Assembly: GCA_021202395.1 (NCBI GenBank)
Contig: JAJQDC010000015.1
Location: forward strand, 1 to 47,459
Reading direction: 5' to 3'
Source: Clostridia bacterium
GTDB taxonomy: Bacteria; Bacillota; Clostridia; Christensenellales; Borkfalkiaceae
Length of the DNA stretch: 47,459 nt
Part shown: positions 36,681-45,114 of the stretch, piece by piece
Numbering within the stretch: the stretch's first letter is position 1
How the letters are laid out: each line of letters begins with the position of its first letter
Notes under the pieces: generated by a model
The model's database searches: none
What the model was told of the DNA's origin: nothing
Seen by the model: only the letters and a program-made list of their open reading frames with translations
Made by a program: the position numbers and the translations under genes

Positions 36681-37759
36681 CCCGTAAGGCTGTAATAAAG
36701 AGCTACAAGGCTTTGAGTGGTTTCTCCATAGCTTTTTGTTCCGCTTGAAACACCGTTAGCTTTTAAAAAAAGATTGTTGAAAAAGGAAGAAACACTGTCT
36801 AACCAGCCCTCGTACTGCGCATAGTTTGCAGAAGCGTTGGCATATTCCGTAAGAACTTCTGCACTGATTTTTGAACGCAGTGCATAAAAATTATCGCCGG
36901 AATTATTTACAAGGTTTGCCACAGCGTGCATAAGACCGCTGTATTTAAGATACAAATTTTCTGAACGGATGCAGATTACGTAAGCCGTTACGTTTGCTTC
37001 CGTTTCTGAAGCTACCCCCTTTGCGTGCGCCATTTCATGCGCCATAATAACGGGAAGCTCGTAAGAAAGTATATTTATATTTACGTTTGCTTCAGCAAAA
37101 AAAGGAAAATATATACCCGTAATGCCAAGGTAACTCATGGCGTCTGACAACACCACCTGTTTGGGGTTTACATTGTAAGACGCAAAGTAAGAAGAATTTA
37201 TGCCGTCATATTCGCTGTTAATAAGGTTTGCAACATTGTCAAAAGAATATTCCGTCGTGATATTGACGCTTTCATCACGTTCAAAAGAATCAGAAATATC
37301 GTTCAGCACAGAAATAAAATATTCTGCAGCAGAGCACACCTCTTCTTCTGAAACAGACTGCACGTCAAGCCCCAAGGCACCATTAACCGACTGTCTGTTG
37401 TACAGGGGTGCATACAGCACGCCGAAGGCGATAAGAACGCCAAGCACCGCAATAAAAAGCCTGTACAGCCACACAGCCGCCGTATGAAAGTTTTTTCTCA
37501 CCAAAAATACAATTTCGCAGACGGCAAAACAAATGCCGCTGCAAACGAGCAGCACTGCCGCCATTTCGTAAAGAGAAAGGGCAACGGTATTTGTTATACA
37601 ATTTATCAGTGCGCTGAAAAATCTCGTTATTCCCCTGGCAAAAAGGTATTCCGCAAATATCGGGATGTTTGCCAACAGATATATAACGCACAATGTTAAA
37701 AGCAGTACGGCGGCAATGTAAAGCCTGCCGTAACGCCTTTTTTTGCTAAGCGGTAACAT
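36674..37759 (-). CDS. DUF3810-family membrane metalloprotease
   Basis: A 361-residue protein with three membrane helices in the first 125 residues (about 13-32, 62-86, 95-117) and an extracytoplasmic domain with the zinc-protease motif HEMAHAKG followed by E-x-E-A (ASETEAN), as in the DUF3810 family. Substrate unknown. Monocistronic. The start ATG has no SD, and a TGATATAAT extended -10 box ends only six bases before it, so the mRNA may be nearly leaderless. Confidence 0.87.
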   Translation of the reverse strand: MLPLSKKRRYGRLYIAAVLLLTLCVIYLLANIPIFAEYLFARGITRFFSALINCITNTVALSLYEMAAVLLVCSGICFAVCEIVFLVRKNFHTAAVWLYRLFIAVLGVLIAFGVLYAPLYNRQSVNGALGLDVQSVSEEEVCSAAEYFISVLNDISDSFERDESVNITTEYSFDNVANLINSEYDGINSSYFASYNVNPKQVVLSDAMSYLGITGIYFPFFAEANVNINILSYELPVIMAHEMAHAKGVASETEANVTAYVICIRSENLYLKYSGLMHAVANLVNNSGDNFYALRSKISAEVLTEYANASANYAQYEGWLDSVSSFFNNLFLKANGVSSGTKSYGETTQSLVALYYSLTGN

Positions 37760-37765
37760 ATCTGC

Positions 37766-37771
37766 ATTATA
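37766..37771 (-). promoter_or_regulatory. Possible extended -10 promoter of the DUF3810 gene
   Basis: TATAAT preceded by TGA on the minus strand (37766-37771); no good -35 box is seen. Transcription would begin at or very near the ATG. Confidence 0.45.
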
Positions 37772-37909
37772 TCATATATTAAAGCATTTTGCAGTAAAAA
37801 AGATAAAAATCCTTAAAAATTTGATAATATTGCACTGTTTGCAAAGTACTATGCGTGATATAATATAGATAAAATATCTTATTTTATAGTATAAATACAA
37901 TATCTACCT

Positions 37910-37982
37910 GCATTGGTCGCATATAAAATTCCCCAGACCAGCTTGTGCTGGTCTGGGGAATTTGGTACTCCCGGCGGGAATC
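37910..37982. repeat. Partial copy of tRNA-Arg 3' end plus terminator
   Basis: 73 bases nearly identical (3 differences) to 38080-38152. On the minus strand it holds the last 20 bases of the tRNA including CCA, then a perfect hairpin (CCCCAGACCAGC / GCTGGTCTGGGG core), then GCATTGG-side flank. Two of the three differences are a compensated C-G to T-A pair within the stem (37931 and 37958). The rest of the tRNA is absent here. Confidence 0.9.
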
Positions 37983-38079
37983 TCCCTTTGAGCAGGGCGC
38001 ACGGTTAACCGTGTACTACACGGTTAAGTCGGCGGTCGATTCCGCCGACCTTCGCTACGCTCGCCTCCCCTCGATTCCC
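37983..38079. other. GC-rich hairpin cluster between the two repeat copies
   Basis: No gene. It holds AACCGTGT / ACACGGTT with a three-base loop and GTCGGCGG / CCGCCGAC with loop TCGATT. The second looks like a T-arm of a tRNA, and the first could be an anticodon-type arm, but no complete cloverleaf can be drawn. The composition differs strongly from the AT-rich surroundings. It may be tRNA debris or a remnant of an inserted element. Confidence 0.45.
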
Positions 38080-38152
38080 GCATTGGTCGTATATAAAATT
38101 TCCCAGACCAGCTTGTGCTGGTCTGGGAAATTTGGTACTCCCGGCGGGAATC
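38080..38152. repeat. Intact repeat copy overlapping tRNA-Arg
   Basis: Second copy of the 73-base repeat, offset 170 bases from the first. It includes the real tRNA 3' end. It is flanked by an inverted pair TCGATTCCCGC (38071-38081) and GCGGGAATCGA (38144-38154), the latter being the tRNA T-arm region. Confidence 0.88.
38090..38133 (-). terminator. Terminator of tRNA-Arg
   Basis: On the minus strand a perfect 17-pair stem AAATTTCCCAGACCAGC / GCTGGTCTGGGAAATTT with a four-base loop (38096-38133), followed by TATATACG. It starts at the last base of the tRNA CCA. Confidence 0.85.
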
Positions 38153-38207
38153 GAACCCACAACGGCCCCTTAGGAGGGGGCTGTTATATCCATTTAACTA
38201 CGGAAGC
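38133..38207 (-). tRNA. tRNA-Arg (anticodon CCU)
   Basis: 75 bases including an encoded CCA. On the minus strand the acceptor GCTTCCG pairs with CGGGAGT (two G-U pairs), the D-arm is GTTA/TAAC, the anticodon arm is GCCCC-CTCCTAA-GGGGC with anticodon CCT, and the T-arm is GTGGG-TTCGATT-CCCGC, discriminator A. It reads AGG codons. Confidence 0.95.
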
Positions 38208-38232
38208 ATACCAAGTTTGTTGCAACATACTT

Positions 38233-38261
38233 ATAATACAATATCATTTAAAAAAAATCAA
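38233..38261 (-). promoter_or_regulatory. Promoter of tRNA-Arg
   Basis: On the minus strand TTGATT (38256-38261), 17 bases, TATTAT (38233-38238), ending 25 bases before the mature 5' end. Confidence 0.75.
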
Positions 38262-38278
38262 TCTTTTTTACCCCTTTA

Positions 38279-38314
38279 TAAAAAATTTATGGGGCAAGCC
38301 GAAAGGCCTGCCCC
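38279..38314 (-). terminator. Terminator after the nitroreductase gene
   Basis: On the minus strand GGGGCAGGCC / GGCTTGCCCC with one G-U pair and a TTTC loop (38291-38314), followed by ATAAATTTTTTA. Confidence 0.82.
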
Positions 38315-38321
38315 GCTGTCA

Positions 38322-38849
38322 TTATTTTATAATTTTTATATAATCGCTTTTGCGCTCTTTTGCTGCAGGCTGCGGGCAGTCGGCATAGCCAAGCGCTACC
38401 GAAGATACACAGCGCATATCCTGCGGCAACCCCCACTTTTTTAACAGCTCTTTGCCCTGCGGGGAATTAAACATTACTTCTGAACGGAAAATCCAGCAGC
38501 TGCCAAGCCCTGCGGCATACGCAGCATTCAGTATATTACCCGTAACAAGCGAACAGTCGTACACCGTCATGGGATTATCAGAAGGTCCCATCACAAGTAT
38601 TATTGTAGGTGCGCCGTAGTACGGGTGTTTAGACGTATCGCCGATTACTTCTGCATTCATTTTGTCTAACAGGGTAACCGTTTCGGCATCCTGTACGGCA
38701 ACTATCGTGGGGCTTTGCATACCGCGCGCAGTAGGTGCGTATGTGCCCGCTTTAAGTACGGCATTAAGCTCTTCGTCCTTTATCTGTTCACTTTTGTAAG
38801 CCCTTATAGAGCGGCGGTTACATAAAGCTTCAAGTACCTTTTCTTCCAT
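38322..38849 (-). CDS. Nitroreductase-family flavoprotein
   Basis: A 175-residue FMN-dependent oxidoreductase. RRSIRAYKSEQIKDEEL at the N-terminus carries the Arg residues that bind the FMN phosphate, YAPTARGMQSP and the GNILNAAYAAGLGSCWI segment are family marks. Substrate unknown. ATG with AAGGAG. It lies 43 bases after a MarR regulator in the same direction, so it is probably induced by a compound sensed by that regulator. Confidence 0.93.
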   Translation of the reverse strand: MEEKVLEALCNRRSIRAYKSEQIKDEELNAVLKAGTYAPTARGMQSPTIVAVQDAETVTLLDKMNAEVIGDTSKHPYYGAPTIILVMGPSDNPMTVYDCSLVTGNILNAAYAAGLGSCWIFRSEVMFNSPQGKELLKKWGLPQDMRCVSSVALGYADCPQPAAKERKSDYIKIIK

Positions 38850-38892
38850 AAAAATTTCTCCTTCAATTTATATTTTTATAAATAAAATTTAT

Positions 38893-39300
38893 TTATTCTG
38901 ACAATTTTTTAATTATTTTTAACAGCTCAACAGCTTCTTCCTGCGTAAGACGGTCTAACAGCAGCCCCAGTTCGGAATAAATTTTATTTTCCCATGCTGA
39001 AAGAATTTTAAGCCCTTCTTCGGTAATATGAACATTTGTCTTGCGGGCATCGTGATGGCTGCGTTCCTTTTTTATGTAACCCTTCTGGTCAAGCATATTA
39101 AGCGCTACCGCCACGCGGGCTGTGCTTATGCCAAGCTGTTTTGCTATATCGCCTGCGGCAACATCTTTTTCTGACCGCTTTATAGCCCTTAAAATTACGT
39201 AAGTACCCCTTAAATTATCGTTTAACACATCGGATACTCTTCTTAATTTGATGTTTCCCAATGCCTTATAGTATTCTTCTGTTAATTCCTGCCTGTCCAT
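38893..39300 (-). CDS. MarR-family transcriptional regulator
   Basis: A 135-residue winged-helix regulator. The HTH is AAGDIAKQLGISTARVAVALNMLDQKGYI and the wing is ERSHHDARKTNVHITEEG, with the D-x-R of MarR proteins. It probably represses its own operon with the nitroreductase and responds to an aromatic or oxidising ligand. ATG has AGGAGG eight bases upstream. Confidence 0.93.
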   Translation of the reverse strand: MDRQELTEEYYKALGNIKLRRVSDVLNDNLRGTYVILRAIKRSEKDVAAGDIAKQLGISTARVAVALNMLDQKGYIKKERSHHDARKTNVHITEEGLKILSAWENKIYSELGLLLDRLTQEEAVELLKIIKKLSE

Positions 39301-39317
39301 ATAGCCGACCTCCTGAT

Positions 39318-39391
39318 AAATGTATTCGGTTATAAAATAACATTTAAACGGCAGAAATAAACATCTTTACCTTAAATTACAAGTAAATTTC
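39318..39391 (-). promoter_or_regulatory. Palindromes upstream of marR, candidate operators
   Basis: GTTATAAAATAAC (39329-39341, perfect five-base arms) sits within AAATG...CATTT, and an imperfect dyad TAAATTACAAGTAAATTT lies at 39373-39390. Both are placed where a MarR dimer would bind to repress the operon. I could not define a convincing -35/-10 pair here. Confidence 0.4.
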
Positions 39392-39413
39392 ATTGATTAT
39401 TCACAAAATAGCG

Positions 39414-41105
39414 TTATTCATTGTAAATAGTCATAAGTTCGCTTACGTCGGTTATACCCTTATAGACAAGATTTTTACAGCTGTCCCACAGCCTTACCAT
39501 GCCGCCCTCTTCGGCAAGCAGACGTATTTTTTCGGCAGGCAGCCCGTCAGAAACCGCCCTTTTAATATCGTCGGTCATATGTAAAATCTCGTGTACGGCA
39601 ATGCGCCCTTTATAGCCCGTGTTGCCGCAATAGCGGCAGCCCTGCGAGCGGAAAAGCGTAACGGGTTCGCTTATACCCAGAATCTTCATTTCGGCTTCGT
39701 TAGCCCTGCCGCGCTTTTTACATACAGGGCAAAGCCGTTTTACCAGCCTTTGGGCTATTACGCCTACTACCGCGTCCGCTACAAGGTAATCTGATATCTT
39801 CATATCCACAAGGCGGATAATTGCGCCCGTGGCGTCGTTTGTGTGCAGGGTAGAGAGCACAAGATGCCCCGTTATTGCCGCCCTTATGGCAATTTCTGCA
39901 GTATCTTCGTCCCTTATCTCCCCTACCATTATAATATCGGGATCCTGGCGGAGTATACTCCTTAACGCTTCTGCAAACGTAAGGTTTGCCTTTGTGTTAA
40001 CCTGTACCTGGTTTACGCCGTGCAGGGTATATTCTACGGGATCTTCTACCGTTATTACGTTTACTTCGGGGCGGTTTAGTTCCCTTAAAAAGGAATATAA
40101 AGTAGTTGATTTGCCGCATCCCGTAGGTCCGGTAAGAAGGACTATTCCGCAGGAATGGGCAAGAATTCTGTCTACCACTACATTTTCTTCTTCAGTAAAG
40201 CCAAGCTCTTCCCTTGTAAAACCAAACGCTCTTTTATCAAGAATTCTTATGTCGAACTTTTCGCCGTAAACGGTGGGCAGGGTTGAAACACGGAAGTCGT
40301 AATCGGTATCGTTTATTACCATGCTTATACGCCCGTCCTGCGGTACCCTTCTTTCTGCAATGGAAATACCTGAAAGAATTTTCAGCCTTGCGCATATGGC
40401 AGGATAGCTTTCTATGGAAAATTCTGCCCGAAGCTGCAGATCGCCGTCTATGCGGTAGCGCACTTTTACCGTCTTTTCAAAGGGTTCTATATGTATATCG
40501 CTTGCCCTGAACGGAATTGCTTCCCTTATAATGGAATCTACCAGCCGCACCGAAGGGTTATTTATAACGTCATCGTTTTCTTCTACCTGGTTAAGCTCGT
40601 TTTTCTGTACGGGCTTTGTATCCGTTTTACCGCCGTTTTGCTGCAGATCCTGCAATGCATTTGCTGTAGACTGCACCGCTGCCATAGAATCTATAAATAT
40701 ATCTATCTGCACGGAAGGCACAAGTATAAAATCGCACGGCCCGCAATAAATACGGCTTACCATAGACATTGCGCTCATATCAGGCGGGCGGGCAACGGCA
40801 AAAACCATAACGTCGTTTTTATCTTTAGAAACGGGCACAATTTTATGCTTGCGCATAAAAACATACGATACGCCGCCGAGCAAAGACTTATCCGGTTCAA
40901 GCATGCCCATTTCGCAGTAAGGCATACAAAAAAATTCACCCAGTGCGGCAAGAGCCGTTACCTGCGTACAGTAACCTTTTGCCAACATATAATCTTCTGC
41001 AGCCATATCAAGGCGGATGCAGTCGTCGTATATGTATTTAACCTGTTTGCGCTTTATTATCTTTTTATAAGCGTAAAATTGTAAAATTTCGTAGTTAATA
41101 TCCAT
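39414..41105 (-). CDS. pilB: Type IV pilus/competence assembly ATPase (PilB/GspE family)
   Basis: A 563-residue hexameric secretion ATPase powering pilus assembly. The N-terminal MshEN/GspE-like domain is followed by the ATPase with Walker A LTGPTGCGKSTTL, Asp box VNVITVEDPVEY, Walker B DPDIIMVGEIRDEDTAEIA, His box GHLVLSTLHTNDA and the zinc cysteines CPVCKKRG ... CRYCGNTGYKGR. This set marks an assembly (PilB/ComGA) rather than a retraction ATPase. ATG has AAAGGTG upstream. It is the last gene of the pilus operon; I see no clear terminator after it. Confidence 0.94.
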   Translation of the reverse strand: MDINYEILQFYAYKKIIKRKQVKYIYDDCIRLDMAAEDYMLAKGYCTQVTALAALGEFFCMPYCEMGMLEPDKSLLGGVSYVFMRKHKIVPVSKDKNDVMVFAVARPPDMSAMSMVSRIYCGPCDFILVPSVQIDIFIDSMAAVQSTANALQDLQQNGGKTDTKPVQKNELNQVEENDDVINNPSVRLVDSIIREAIPFRASDIHIEPFEKTVKVRYRIDGDLQLRAEFSIESYPAICARLKILSGISIAERRVPQDGRISMVINDTDYDFRVSTLPTVYGEKFDIRILDKRAFGFTREELGFTEEENVVVDRILAHSCGIVLLTGPTGCGKSTTLYSFLRELNRPEVNVITVEDPVEYTLHGVNQVQVNTKANLTFAEALRSILRQDPDIIMVGEIRDEDTAEIAIRAAITGHLVLSTLHTNDATGAIIRLVDMKISDYLVADAVVGVIAQRLVKRLCPVCKKRGRANEAEMKILGISEPVTLFRSQGCRYCGNTGYKGRIAVHEILHMTDDIKRAVSDGLPAEKIRLLAEEGGMVRLWDSCKNLVYKGITDVSELMTIYNE

Positions 41106-41115
41106 AATACACCTT

Positions 41116-42321
41116 TTACAACGTATTAATTATCTGCAACATAGGCGAATAGACTGCATAGAATAAAAAGCATACGGCTACGCCTATAAATATCAAGATT
41201 ACCGGCTGTAATATGTTTGTAAACGAAGATACCGACCTTTGTGCTTGTGTTTCAAAAAAGGATGTTGATTTGCCTGTTACAATATCTATTTCACCGGTCC
41301 GCTCGCCGACCGATACCATCTGTACAAGTATAGAAGGAAAAATTTTATATTTTTGCAGTGCCGCAGTAAGCGTTTTACCCTGGCGGACATCGGCAGAAAC
41401 TTTGTTTAATAGCTTTGCTGCATATGCGTTGCCTAAAGCCAACGCCGTTTCGTCTAACGCATCAACGATATCCATTCCGCCTGAAACAAGCAAAGAAAAA
41501 GCCCTGCAGAACCTTGCGGAAATGTTATATTTTATTATTTTACCAATAAAAGGCATATGGAATTTACATTTATCCCAGGCGTACCTTCCCCTTTTTGTTT
41601 TTAAAAACAGTATCCATGCCGCCGCCACGGCAACAATCGCAACAACTATAAATTCCCAATAAGAAGATACCCACCTGCTGAAAGAATACAGAGCCACGGT
41701 AATTTTTGGCATCTGGACATCTATAGAAGAAAAAGTATCCATAAACGTGGGGATTACAAACAGCACCAGAAGAAGCACGATGCCTATAGCCATAAGGATG
41801 AGCACCGCAGGGTAAGCCATTGCAGACTTTACCGTTGCCTTAAGCTTGCTGTCCGCTTCAAAGTAGTCTGCTACCGAAGACATAACTGCGTCAAGCGAGC
41901 CTGAAACTTCGCCTACCCGCACCATGCTCCTTAATATATCGGGGAAAATTCTCTTGTGTTTGGAAAGCGCTTCGCTCAGCAAAAGACCAGATTTTACGTC
42001 GGCACAGACAAGGCTCAACGTTTTACAGAAATATTTAGAAAAATCTTGTCCGCTTAAAATATCAAGAGCGTCGGTAATGGCTGTACCCGAACTTAACATT
42101 ATGGCAAACTGGCGGCAGAAGGCAGACATTTCGGCAACGCCCACTTTGCCCGAAACGCTGAAGAACGCGTTGGGCGTTCTGTCTCCCGTTGTTTTTGCCG
42201 ATACAAGATACAGGTTCTGAATGGCAAGCTGTTCGCGCAGATCCTGCTCATTTTCCGCAAGGAACGTACCGCTGAATTTTTTACCGTATAAATTTACGGC
42301 TTTATATTTAAATTTTTTCAC
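41116..42321 (-). CDS. pilC: Type IV pilus inner membrane platform protein (PilC/GspF family)
   Basis: A 401-residue protein with two T2SSF domains (FCRQFAIMLSSGTAITDAL and FCRAFSLLVSGGMDIVDAL) and three membrane helices (about 165-190, 215-235, 370-392). It is the platform around which pilins assemble, working with PilB. The start is GTG two bases after the pilD stop with a weak SD, so coupling is likely. Confidence 0.94.
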   Translation of the reverse strand: MKKFKYKAVNLYGKKFSGTFLAENEQDLREQLAIQNLYLVSAKTTGDRTPNAFFSVSGKVGVAEMSAFCRQFAIMLSSGTAITDALDILSGQDFSKYFCKTLSLVCADVKSGLLLSEALSKHKRIFPDILRSMVRVGEVSGSLDAVMSSVADYFEADSKLKATVKSAMAYPAVLILMAIGIVLLLVLFVIPTFMDTFSSIDVQMPKITVALYSFSRWVSSYWEFIVVAIVAVAAAWILFLKTKRGRYAWDKCKFHMPFIGKIIKYNISARFCRAFSLLVSGGMDIVDALDETALALGNAYAAKLLNKVSADVRQGKTLTAALQKYKIFPSILVQMVSVGERTGEIDIVTGKSTSFFETQAQRSVSSFTNILQPVILIFIGVAVCFLFYAVYSPMLQIINTL

Positions 42322-42323
42322 TG

Positions 42324-43127
42324 TCAGATACCAAGCCAGCTTAAATATAGTTCTGCTATCATATTGCCGAAAAACAGGCAGAATACGGCAGACGCGCTTA
42401 TAAACGGCGCATACGGGTACTCTTTGCCCTTTTGCTTATTTTTGAGCCTGCATATAAGTATTACTGCCGCTGCGGTTATTGCGGCTATTATTATGCAAAG
42501 AAACATAGCTTTAATGCCGAGCAACAGACCGCAGGCACCAGCAAGCTTTACGTCGCCAAAGCCCATCCCTTCTTTTTTGGTAATAAGCAGGTAGCCGAAG
42601 TAAAACAGCGCAAAAAAGCCGAAACCTGCTGCAAGACCTGTCAGCCTTTGTGCCCAGCCTACACCGCAGCCCAAGCCAAAAATTTCAAGCACAAGAAGAG
42701 CTGTGCCGCATAGCGCTATTGTTATTACCATACTGTCGGGTACGGTAAGAGTTTCTGCATCGGCAAAAAATACCACCACTAATGCAGATACCGCTATGCA
42801 GGCTATAGCCACTATCCATACGCCGTAACGGTAAAAGCACGCCACGCAGGCTACCCACAAAAGGCAGGTTAAAACTTCTGTAAGCGGATAGCGGAAGGAA
42901 ATATGTTTGCCGCAGCTACTGCACCTGCCTTTTAAAATTATGTATGATAAAAGCGGTATGTTGTCGTACCACTTAAGCCTGTACCCGCACTGCGGGCAAT
43001 GGGAAGGCGGTTTGGCAATATTGATACCGCGCGGCAGGCGGTAGATAAGCACGTTTAAAAAACTGCCTATACACAAGCCAAGTATCCCGGCAAAAACGTA
43101 TGTTACTACAAGGTAAAAAGTTTCCAT
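42324..43127 (-). CDS. pilD: Prepilin leader peptidase/N-methyltransferase
   Basis: A 267-residue polytopic aspartic protease that removes the prepilin leader and methylates the new N-terminus. N-terminal GSFLNVLIYRLPRG and a zinc-binding pair of CxxC motifs (CPQC, CSSC) mark the methyltransferase half. The catalytic aspartates are in ADAETLTVPD and GMGFGDVKLAG. Its start overlaps the preceding stop as TGATG. The substrates are surely the pilins encoded upstream. Confidence 0.95.
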   Translation of the reverse strand: METFYLVVTYVFAGILGLCIGSFLNVLIYRLPRGINIAKPPSHCPQCGYRLKWYDNIPLLSYIILKGRCSSCGKHISFRYPLTEVLTCLLWVACVACFYRYGVWIVAIACIAVSALVVVFFADAETLTVPDSMVITIALCGTALLVLEIFGLGCGVGWAQRLTGLAAGFGFFALFYFGYLLITKKEGMGFGDVKLAGACGLLLGIKAMFLCIIIAAITAAAVILICRLKNKQKGKEYPYAPFISASAVFCLFFGNMIAELYLSWLGI

Positions 43128-43525
43128 CAGATGTTACCGTATTCATATCCGCTGTATTTATAGGTGCCGCTTGAACTTTCGTATACAAGAACAGCCGTAA
43201 GTACGGGCTTGTCTTCGCCGTCTTTATAAACCGTACAGGTGTATTCGGTTACCCCGTCCGCCTTTAATGTGTATTCCGCCGTACAGCCGCCGTATGAACC
43301 GTAAAAAGTACTACCTTCTTCAAGATAATTTTTATACGCAGCAACGATTTCGTCGGCGGCAAGTTTTGTCTGGTTAAGGCTTTTGTAAGCCGAAGATGTT
43401 TTTGACATTAAAAGAATATACGTTGTAACCATGGCACAGAGAGATACGGCTACCGCCATAAATATTACGGCAGTTGCAAGAACCGCACCCCTTTTGCTTC
43501 TTTTTAATAAATTCAGCCTTTTCAT
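43127..43525 (-). CDS. PilX-like minor pilin
   Basis: A 132-residue protein with a basic leader, then KRGAVLATAVIFMAVAVSLCAMV, a hydrophobic helix that resembles PilX-type minor pilins, which lack the Glu at position 5. A short, Tyr-rich C-terminal domain follows (SSSGTYKYSGYEYG). It would be processed by PilD after Gly. It overlaps the next pilin gene by four bases, and has AGGTGA eight bases upstream. The family assignment is by pattern only. Confidence 0.7.
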   Translation of the reverse strand: MKRLNLLKRSKRGAVLATAVIFMAVAVSLCAMVTTYILLMSKTSSAYKSLNQTKLAADEIVAAYKNYLEEGSTFYGSYGGCTAEYTLKADGVTEYTCTVYKDGEDKPVLTAVLVYESSSGTYKYSGYEYGNI

Positions 43526-43941
43526 AATTCTTCACCTGCGGTATAGGTATAAGAATACAAAAGTCCGCCCGAAGAAGCATAGTATAAATTTACCGTAACC
43601 TTTTTCTCTTCGAGATAAGCATATGTGCATACCGACACATTGCCGCAGTTAAATTCGTAGTATAAATAACCGTCTGCGCTGCCTGCGGTATTTTCTACAG
43701 ACTGACCTGAGTAAAAAGAAAGATTATCTTCTAACGCGCTTTGGCCGCCGTCTTCGCAGGCAGACTTAAAGCAGGTTACAACATCGGCGGCAATATTGTA
43801 TGCACGGAACTCGGCATAAACTTCGGGCGATTTTTTTGCGCTATATATGCAAAGTACGGTTATAGCGGCAGAAATAATTGTTGTTACGGCAAGGGCTACC
43901 GCCCCTTCGGCAACGGTAAACCCCTTATTCAGCTTTTTCAT
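43522..43941 (-). CDS. Type IV pseudopilin
   Basis: A 139-residue prepilin. The short leader MKKLNKG is followed by FTVAEGAVALAVTTIISAAI: Phe at +1, Glu at +5 and a hydrophobic helix, the canonical class III signal. The globular domain is small and Tyr-rich. It lies 18 bases after the PilM-like gene, with a G-rich SD four bases before ATG. Probably a minor pilin. Confidence 0.85.
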   Translation of the reverse strand: MKKLNKGFTVAEGAVALAVTTIISAAITVLCIYSAKKSPEVYAEFRAYNIAADVVTCFKSACEDGGQSALEDNLSFYSGQSVENTAGSADGYLYYEFNCGNVSVCTYAYLEEKKVTVNLYYASSGGLLYSYTYTAGEEL

Positions 43942-43959
43942 CTTACCCCCCCGTTTGCA

Positions 43960-45114
43960 TCAGTAATTGCTGTTACGGTTAAAACTGCGCATAAAGGCGG
44001 CGCCGTACAAATCAAGGTTATTTATAAGAGCTTCTGACCGTTTTTCTGCCCCTTTAAAAGAGCGCAACGTTATGTCGTTCTGCTCTTCGTTTGCCATTTG
44101 TATAAGGTACTGCAGATCCTGCGGCAGGTTTACTATTACGTATTCCGCATCATTGATATAAGGCGTCATTTTTGAATGCCTTACGTAAAGCAGTATCCAC
44201 TTTAAAATAATACGAAAATTCTCGTAAGCTATACCATTGCTGTCTGAAGGAATCTCCCGCTGCATGCTTTTAGGCAGGCGGCGTACAGATTTACGGTAAA
44301 TTTTTGAATTTTCTGCGTAAACGTTTTGGTTATCGCTTACAGAAAAATCTTCTTCATCTTCTTCGTCATCATCCGCAGTAAGCGGCTGTGCTTCTGAAAG
44401 GGTTAAAGATTTTGCTTTTGCCGTTTCGGCTGCGTTTATAACAACGAGTTCGGCTGCGGAATGATCTGTTATGCTGTATTCATCACACACTTCGCCGCAG
44501 CGGATAAGTTCAAGCCCGTGGGGATAAACTGCAAAACCGAGCATCCTGCCCTTGCTGCACACGGAAATTTGGGTATAGCCGTTACGTATGTCGGCAACAA
44601 TAAAATTTTTACTGCGCGTGCGGGGCATAAAGTGCATTGTGCTGTTTACAAGCGCATTGCCGCCGAACGTTGCGGCACGCGGCAAAAGCTTAGCTTCTGA
44701 TATAATTTTATACAGCCGAACTACTACCTTTCTGTCGTAAAAAATAACGCCGTAGGTTGCATACTTTTTTGTTGAAGAAATAAAAAATCTGGATATCTTT
44801 TGGTCTTTTAAAGAACCGTACTCGTTAATAAGCTCTGTTTCTAACGCCTTTAACATTTTCGGCTTGGACATATAGGGCAGATCGAACGTTTCCAGCCCGA
44901 CGGCACAGTCGGGAAGTATAAGGTAAGCCGCAGTGCCGTGCGGAATATTGTTGCCGTTTACAAACGTAACCAAAACTGAACCAAGTTTGCTGAAAAATTC
45001 TTCGCTGAAAACGGGAGAATTATAATCAAAAACGTACTCCCGTTCAGCATTTTTATCTGCCGCCAATATTCTTATTTTACTGTTGGTTGTATCAAAACCT
45101 ATAAAAACCTTCAT
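43960..45114 (-). CDS. PilM-like actin-fold pilus protein (divergent)
   Basis: A 384-residue protein beginning KVFIGFDTTNSKIRILAAD, an actin-type phosphate-1 motif, with a later IVADIRNGYTQISVCSKG resembling phosphate-2. The placement between two pilin genes fits PilM, the cytoplasmic ring protein that binds PilN and PilB. An acidic loop of Asp/Glu at about 255-265 is unusual, and neither PilN nor PilO is encoded nearby. The frame extends 19 codons further upstream, but ATG at 45114 has GAGG ten bases upstream and overlaps the previous stop as ATGA. Confidence 0.65.
   Translation of the reverse strand: MKVFIGFDTTNSKIRILAADKNAEREYVFDYNSPVFSEEFFSKLGSVLVTFVNGNNIPHGTAAYLILPDCAVGLETFDLPYMSKPKMLKALETELINEYGSLKDQKISRFFISSTKKYATYGVIFYDRKVVVRLYKIISEAKLLPRAATFGGNALVNSTMHFMPRTRSKNFIVADIRNGYTQISVCSKGRMLGFAVYPHGLELIRCGEVCDEYSITDHSAAELVVINAAETAKAKSLTLSEAQPLTADDDEEDEEDFSVSDNQNVYAENSKIYRKSVRRLPKSMQREIPSDSNGIAYENFRIILKWILLYVRHSKMTPYINDAEYVIVNLPQDLQYLIQMANEEQNDITLRSFKGAEKRSEALINNLDLYGAAFMRSFNRNSNY

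Noticed and set aside
37945-38444. Plus-strand open frames across the tRNA and repeat region
   Set aside because: They run through the tRNA and hairpins on the opposite strand, lack SD sites and look like no known protein.
38893-39300. Alternative idea that the MarR gene belongs to the pilus operon
   Set aside because: It is separated by about 110 bases with palindromes, has its own strong SD and pairs naturally with the nitroreductase gene.
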